Shown: positions 59,399 to 64,000 of the stretch, in pieces
Numbering within the stretch: the first letter of the stretch is position 1
How the letters are laid out: each line of letters opens with the position of its first letter
Origin: Fimenecus sp051881435
GTDB taxonomy: Bacteria > Bacillota > Clostridia > Oscillospirales > Acutalibacteraceae
DNA length: 64,000 bases
Reading direction: 5' to 3'
Assembly: GCA_051881435.1 (NCBI GenBank)
Contig: JBJEPW010000009.1
Span: 93,990-157,989, forward strand
The notes under the pieces: generated by a model
Told to the model about the DNA's origin: nothing
What the model saw: the letters and a program-made list of their open reading frames with translations, nothing else
Databases searched by the model: none
Position numbers and translations under genes: made by a program

Positions 59399-60256
59399 GT
59401 GAAAATAGGTATAGTACCGAATTTTACCCGTGAAAAGGCAGAAGAAATAACTGAAAAAACTGTTGCTCAACTTGATAAACTGAATATTGAATACTTTTTT
59501 GATTTATCTGCCGCAGGTAATCTATCCTCACATATTTCCGAAGACAGCTTTTCAAATGATGTTTATCATTTGTCCGATTTAATAATTGCCATTGGCGGCG
59601 ACGGTTCGTTTATTCATGCGGCAAAGCAGGCGGCGGTTTTAAAGAAGCCCGTGCTTTGCATAAATGCAGGTAATTTAGCGTTTTTGGCAGGCCTTGAAGG
59701 AAATGAACTTTATCTGCTTGAAAAGCTTATTTCAGGCGAATATATCACAGACAAGCGAATGATGCTTAAAGTCGAATTGAATGACGGCACAGGAAAGCGA
59801 CTGTTAGGTTACTGCCTTAATGATGTTGCAGTCGCTCGCGGTGAAGAAATAAAGCTTATTGACCTTGATGTTTTCTGCGACAACAGAAAAATAAATAATT
59901 ACCGTGCCGATGGCGTTGTAATTTCAACTCCTACAGGTTCAACTGCGTATTCTTGGTCTGCGGGCGGTCCCGTTATTGATCCAAATCTTCAATGTATAAT
60001 GTTGACGCCCATATGCACACACTCACCATTGAACCGTTCTTTGGTATTTAATGATAAATCTGTAATTACCGTGAAATCCACGGCGGATTCCGAACAGCGA
60101 CTGTCAGTTTCTACTGACGGCGAAAAATCAATAGAGATTTCCGAAAATTGCGAAATTATTATTTCAAAATCGGAGTATTATGCCGAATTTATCAGAATAA
60201 AGTCTGATGAGTTTTTCGATATTCTTAACAGTAAATTGACACAGAGAAGGGGGTAA
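59399..60256 (+). CDS. nadK: NAD kinase
   Basis: A 285-residue kinase producing NADP. The GGDG motif is in LIIAIGGDGSFIHAAK, followed by NAGNLAFLAGLEGNE and the second conserved segment TPTGSTAYSWSAGGP. The start is GTG 59399, two bases after tlyA. Its place between tlyA and argR is common in Clostridia. Confidence 0.95.
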   Translation: MKIGIVPNFTREKAEEITEKTVAQLDKLNIEYFFDLSAAGNLSSHISEDSFSNDVYHLSDLIIAIGGDGSFIHAAKQAAVLKKPVLCINAGNLAFLAGLEGNELYLLEKLISGEYITDKRMMLKVELNDGTGKRLLGYCLNDVAVARGEEIKLIDLDVFCDNRKINNYRADGVVISTPTGSTAYSWSAGGPVIDPNLQCIMLTPICTHSPLNRSLVFNDKSVITVKSTADSEQRLSVSTDGEKSIEISENCEIIISKSEYYAEFIRIKSDEFFDILNSKLTQRRG

Positions 60257-60260
60257 TTAC

Positions 60261-60707
60261 ATGAAAAAGAACAGGCAGGAACTGATTTTAAGCTATATTA
60301 AGAACAATAATGTTTCCACACAAGAGGAAATTATATCAATGCTCGCCGAAAATGGCTATACCGTTACTCAGGCGACGATTTCCCGCGATATTAAAGAGCT
60401 GAAACTGATTAAAGAGCATTACGGTAAAAATGAAACGCGCTATGCTGTCAGTGAAAGTAATGACAATGACGATAATTTCAGAATGATTTTTGCCCGCTCC
60501 GCGCTGTCCGTTGAATCAGCAATGAATATTGTTGTTGTTAAGTGCTATGCAGGCACGGCGAATGCCGCATGTATCGCTCTTGATAATATGAATATGCAGG
60601 GAATTGTGGGTACAATCGCGGGTGATGATACGATTTTCACGGTTTGTAAAGATATAAACGCAACGGACGATGTAGTTCATTCAATTAAGTCAATGCTGAA
60701 GGGCTGA
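60261..60707 (+). CDS. argR: Arginine repressor
   Basis: A 148-residue regulator. The winged helix includes YTVTQATISRDIKELKLIK and the C-terminal arginine-binding trimerisation domain has GTIAGDDTIFTVC. It senses arginine and controls its synthesis and catabolism. GGGGG precedes ATG 60261. Confidence 0.95.
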   Translation: MKKNRQELILSYIKNNNVSTQEEIISMLAENGYTVTQATISRDIKELKLIKEHYGKNETRYAVSESNDNDDNFRMIFARSALSVESAMNIVVVKCYAGTANAACIALDNMNMQGIVGTIAGDDTIFTVCKDINATDDVVHSIKSMLKG

Positions 60708-60711
60708 TTCT

Positions 60712-62388
60712 ATGCTTTCTCATTTAAAAATCAACAATATTGCAATAATTAAAGAGGCTGTTATTGATTTTGACGGCGGACTGAATGTGTTAACGGGAGA
60801 AACAGGCGCAGGTAAATCAATAATTATTGACGCCATTAACGCAATCCTCGGTGAACGCACTTCCCGTGAACTGATTCGTACCGACAGCGATTTTGCGGAG
60901 GTTACCGCTGTTTTTCAGGATATTTCACAGTCAGTAGCAGGTCTTCTTGATGAATTGGGAATAGAGAAGGAGAGCGATAACTCACTTTTACTGTTCAGAA
61001 AAATGACCTCGGACGGTAAAAACATTTGCAGAATCAACGGCTCTTCCGCAACAGTATCCATGCTCAAAAGAATCGGGCAGGCACTTATCAATGTTCACGG
61101 TCAGCTTGATAACCACAACTTGTTAAATGAAGATTTGCATTATACTTATATTGACAGTTTTGCTGAAAACAGCGATATAAGAGAGGCATATGCCTTATTC
61201 TATGAAAAGTATTTAACCGCAAAGAAAAAATTTGAGAGTCTGATTGTTGATGAAGGCGAAAAAGCAAGAAAAATCGATTTGCTTACATTTCAGATAAATG
61301 AAATTGAGGAAGCAGATATTAAAATCGGTGAAAAAGAGGAACTTGAAAAAAGGCGAAAGGTTCTTCAAAATGCAGAAAGCCTGATTGAACTCGTGAATAA
61401 TGCAGTTACATTGATTAACGGTGCCGATGATTTTAAAGGCGCCGGCGATATGCTTTCCGATATTGCCGAAAGCGTAACAAAAGCATCCTCTTTTGATGAA
61501 AGTCTTAACGAGGCGGCAGAGCAAATTTCGGATATGTCTTATAATATTGCCGACTGTGCAACTGAATTAAACCGATTTTTGTATAATCTTGATATTGACC
61601 CCAAAGAGCTTGTCGAAATCGAAGAACGGCTTGATGTGATTTACAGATTGTCAAAAAAATACGGCAATACCGAAGAAGAAATACTCTCATTCCTTGAAAA
61701 CGCTAAAAAGGAATTGGAAAGTGTAACTTTTGCCGATAAGCTTAAAGAGCAATATGAAATTGAACTGAATGAGGCTTTTAATTTGTTGAAAATTGCCGCA
61801 GATAAGCTTTCCGAAAACAGAAAAAAATACGGCGAAGCTTTTATTTCTTCCGTAAGCGAGGAACTGCAGTTTCTTGACATGGCGTCAATTACATTCAAGA
61901 TTGTTCAAAATCCAAAGAATTTCGACGAAACAGGTGCTGATGAGATATATTTTCTCATTTCTGCCAATAAAGGCGAAGAGCCCAAACCTCTTTCAAAAAT
62001 TGCCTCGGGCGGTGAGCTTTCAAGAATTATGCTGGCAATTAAAAATGTGCTTGCCTCAAAGGATAATATTGACACTCTTATATTTGATGAGGTTGACACG
62101 GGCGTAAGCGGCCGTGCGGCACAAAAAATCTGCATTAAGCTTAAAGAGGTATCTAAAAATCGTCAAGTGTTATGCGTTACTCATTTGGCACAGATTGCCG
62201 CATTTGCCGATAACCATTTTCTTATATCAAAATCGGAAAAGGACGGTAAAACATATACGCAGGTTGATTCCCTTGATAATAACGGCAGAATTTATGAATT
62301 AGCACGAATTATGGGTGGCGCTGAACCCACAAAGCTTTCGTTAGATGCCGCCGCCGAAATGATAGACAACGCTAAAAATTATTCTTGA
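60712..62388 (+). CDS. recN: DNA repair protein RecN
   Basis: A 558-residue SMC-like ATPase. Walker A is LTGETGAGKSIIIDAI near residue 30, two coiled-coil arms span about 155-375, and the C-terminal head has IASGGELSRIMLAI, FDEVDTGVSGRAA and VTHLAQIAAFAD. It acts early in double-strand break repair. Last gene of the operon; its stop codon lies within the -35 box of the next promoter. Confidence 0.96.
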   Translation: MLSHLKINNIAIIKEAVIDFDGGLNVLTGETGAGKSIIIDAINAILGERTSRELIRTDSDFAEVTAVFQDISQSVAGLLDELGIEKESDNSLLLFRKMTSDGKNICRINGSSATVSMLKRIGQALINVHGQLDNHNLLNEDLHYTYIDSFAENSDIREAYALFYEKYLTAKKKFESLIVDEGEKARKIDLLTFQINEIEEADIKIGEKEELEKRRKVLQNAESLIELVNNAVTLINGADDFKGAGDMLSDIAESVTKASSFDESLNEAAEQISDMSYNIADCATELNRFLYNLDIDPKELVEIEERLDVIYRLSKKYGNTEEEILSFLENAKKELESVTFADKLKEQYEIELNEAFNLLKIAADKLSENRKKYGEAFISSVSEELQFLDMASITFKIVQNPKNFDETGADEIYFLISANKGEEPKPLSKIASGGELSRIMLAIKNVLASKDNIDTLIFDEVDTGVSGRAAQKICIKLKEVSKNRQVLCVTHLAQIAAFADNHFLISKSEKDGKTYTQVDSLDNNGRIYELARIMGGAEPTKLSLDAAAEMIDNAKNYS

Positions 62389-62412
62389 CAATAATTTTAA
62401 AATGTGTATAAT
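62385..62412 (+). promoter_or_regulatory. Promoter of tyrS
   Basis: TTGACA (62385-62390) and TATAAT (62407-62412) are separated by 16 bases, a near-consensus promoter. The recN stop codon TGA is part of the -35 box. Confidence 0.85.
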
Positions 62413-62418
62413 ATTGCT

Positions 62419-62690
62419 TAATGACAGTGACACGAAGAAGTAACAAAACCCTTGCAGTTTCAGAGAGCGTTTGGTTGGTGAAAAGGCGTACGCAAGATTT
62501 GTGAAATACATCGTTGAGTTGCTTTTCTGAAAATTGCAGTAGGAAAAGTCGGGCGTACCCGTTACAGTACAGAGTAATGCTTGTTACTCATTGAGGCTGT
62601 TTTCCGCGAGGGAACAGTAAACTGAGGTGGTAACACGAATTTTTTTCGTCCTCTGCATTTTGCAGGGGACTTATTTTTTTTCAGAAAAAG
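62419..62690 (+). promoter_or_regulatory. T-box riboswitch leader of tyrS
   Basis: This leader regulates tyrS by binding uncharged tRNA-Tyr. Stem I includes GAGAGCGTTTGGTTGGTG (about 62463-62480) and the likely specifier codon UAC for Tyr at 62507-62509. The T-box antiterminator segment TGAGGTGGTAACACG is at 62623-62637. The competing terminator follows at 62648-62680. Uncharged tRNA-Tyr would pair with the antiterminator bulge and allow read-through. Confidence 0.9.
62648..62680 (+). terminator. T-box-controlled terminator
   Basis: GTCCTCTGCA and TGCAGGGGAC pair around a short TTT loop (with one wobble) and are followed by TTATTTTTTTT. It overlaps the antiterminator pairing region. Confidence 0.88.
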
Positions 62691-62699
62691 GAGTAAAAA

Positions 62700-63926
62700 A
62701 TGAAAGTATATGAAGAACTTGTTGCCCGTGGTCTTATTGCTCAGGTAACAAATGAAGAAGAAATCAGAAATCTTGTAAATGAGGGTAAGGCAGTATTTTA
62801 TATCGGCTTTGACCCTACTGCCGACAGCTTGCATGTCGGCCACTTTATGGCTCTATGCCTTATGAAAAGACTTCAAATGGCAGGAAATAAACCTATTGCG
62901 CTTATCGGCGGCGGTACTGCTATGATTGGCGACCCCTCAGGCAGAACAGATATGCGCCAGATGATGACAAAAGAAACAATTCAGCACAACTGTGATTGCT
63001 TTAAAAAGCAGATGAGCCGTTTTATCGATTTTTCTGACGGTAAAGCGCTTATGGTAAACAATGCGGATTGGCTTCTTGATTTGAATTATATTGATGTTCT
63101 TCGTGAAGTCGGCGCTTGTTTCTCTGTTAACAATATGCTCCGTGCCGAGTGTTATAAACAAAGAATGGAAAAAGGACTCTCTTTCCTTGAATTCAACTAT
63201 ATGATTATGCAGAGTTACGATTTCTATGAGTTGTTCCGTAAATACGGCTGCAATATGCAGTTCGGCGGTGATGACCAGTGGAGCAACATGCTCGGCGGTA
63301 CTGAGCTTATCCGTAAAAAGCTGGGTAAAGATGCACACGCCATGACAATTACACTTCTTCTTAATTCAGAAGGTAAAAAAATGGGTAAAACACAGTCCGG
63401 CGCAGTTTGGCTTGACCCGAATAAAACTTCTCCCTTTGATTTCTATCAGTATTGGAGAAATGTTGACGATGCTGATGTTCTTAAATGTATAAGAATGCTT
63501 ACATTCTTGCCTCTTGAAGAAATTGAAAAAATGGATTCATGGGAGGGCAGTCAGCTTAACACCGCAAAAGAAATACTTGCCTTTGAGCTTACTAAGCTTG
63601 TTCACGGCGAGGAGGAAGCACAAAAAGCTCAGGAGGGTGCAAGAGCATTGTTCTCCGGTAAAGGGAATACGGAAAATATGCCTACCGTTGAAATTACCGA
63701 TGCAGATTTTAATGACGGTGCAGTTCTTGTTTCCGACATTATGATTAAAGCCGGTATTGCAAAGTCAAAAGGTGAGTGCCGCCGTCTTATTGAACAGGGC
63801 GGAGTTTCCGTTGACGACGATAAGGTGACAGAGCCATTTAAAGCACTTAATAAGAGCGATTTTGAAAAGGGATATGTAATCATTAAAAAGGGCAAAAAAG
63901 TCTTTTATAAAGCGATTTTGAAGTAA
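62700..63926 (+). CDS. tyrS: Tyrosyl-tRNA synthetase
   Basis: A 408-residue class I synthetase. The HIGH-equivalent is DSLHVGHFMAL and the KMSKS-equivalent is EGKKMGKTQSG; GFDPTADS and QFGGDDQWSNM line the tyrosine site. A C-terminal S4-like domain follows (SKGECRRLIEQGGVSVDDD). GGAG lies upstream of ATG 62700. Confidence 0.97.
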   Translation: MKVYEELVARGLIAQVTNEEEIRNLVNEGKAVFYIGFDPTADSLHVGHFMALCLMKRLQMAGNKPIALIGGGTAMIGDPSGRTDMRQMMTKETIQHNCDCFKKQMSRFIDFSDGKALMVNNADWLLDLNYIDVLREVGACFSVNNMLRAECYKQRMEKGLSFLEFNYMIMQSYDFYELFRKYGCNMQFGGDDQWSNMLGGTELIRKKLGKDAHAMTITLLLNSEGKKMGKTQSGAVWLDPNKTSPFDFYQYWRNVDDADVLKCIRMLTFLPLEEIEKMDSWEGSQLNTAKEILAFELTKLVHGEEEAQKAQEGARALFSGKGNTENMPTVEITDADFNDGAVLVSDIMIKAGIAKSKGECRRLIEQGGVSVDDDKVTEPFKALNKSDFEKGYVIIKKGKKVFYKAILK

Positions 63927-64000
63927 TTTGCCTATATACCGAAACAAGGAGCTGTAAAAAAACAGCGGAATTAAAAGCCGGGATTCACGAAAAAGTGAGT
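63927..64000. other. Unassigned right edge
   Basis: These 74 bases follow tyrS. A short hairpin GCTGT/ACAGC (about 63952-63967) and an AAGGAG sequence are visible, but no start codon followed by a recognisable coding stretch is present before the window ends. Confidence 0.4.

Overview
The window reads as chromosomal DNA of a low-to-moderate GC, endospore-forming member of the Clostridia, probably an Oscillospirales/Ruminococcaceae-type gut anaerobe. The evidence is a full spoIIIA operon, spmAB and cotJABC, strong AGGAGG-type ribosome sites, class-II tRNAs with encoded CCA, a T-box leader, a Bacillus-type LexA box and starch/maltodextrin catabolism. The organism assignment is inference from gene content; no species is claimed.

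Layout. 1-4515 (minus strand): the 5' part of ktrA, then ktrB, a MATE exporter and a membrane-anchored metallophosphoesterase. 4639-11684 (minus): a purine/nucleoside salvage operon running xpt, BMP lipoprotein, ATPase, two permeases and a COG2509-type FAD protein. 11874-19981 (plus): a maltodextrin ABC importer with 4-alpha-glucanotransferase and phosphorylase. 20084-21603 (plus): birA-bioY. 21655-25756 (minus): a deoxynucleoside catabolic operon (small Cys-tailed membrane protein, deoC, deoB, cdd, pdp). 25881-26945: cotJABC. 26946-31480 is the accessory part of the window: an array of seven small hairpins, a tRNA-Ser, a GT2/GtrA glycosylation pair, and a tRNA-Leu locus carrying an intact gene plus separate 3'-half, 3'-end and 5'-half copies around a single-gene insertion. 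31481-34239: a GH2 glycosidase and a WYL regulator.

34348-37933 holds pgk-tpiA-gpmI, convergent with spmAB (37919-39017). 39118-45304 is an SOS-type operon uvrB-MATE-uvrA behind a near-consensus LexA box. 45371-48160 encodes a YfhO-type membrane protein. 48274-62388 is a long plus-strand block, spoIIIAA-AH then nusB, a TsaD-like paralogue, xseA, xseB, ispA, dxs, tlyA, nadK, argR and recN, in nearly the gene order known from Bacillus. A promoter and T-box leader then drive tyrS to 63926; the last 74 bases hold no gene I can call.

Functional links. Three catabolic systems (nucleosides, deoxynucleosides, maltodextrin) feed the lower-glycolysis cluster. The most unusual structures are the hairpin array at 27025-27188, whose hairpins are separated by a conserved heptamer that flips orientation midway, and the tandem tRNA-Leu structure at 29589-31382, which has the geometry of two small elements inserted at the same anticodon-loop core. 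Neither carries a recognisable recombinase here.
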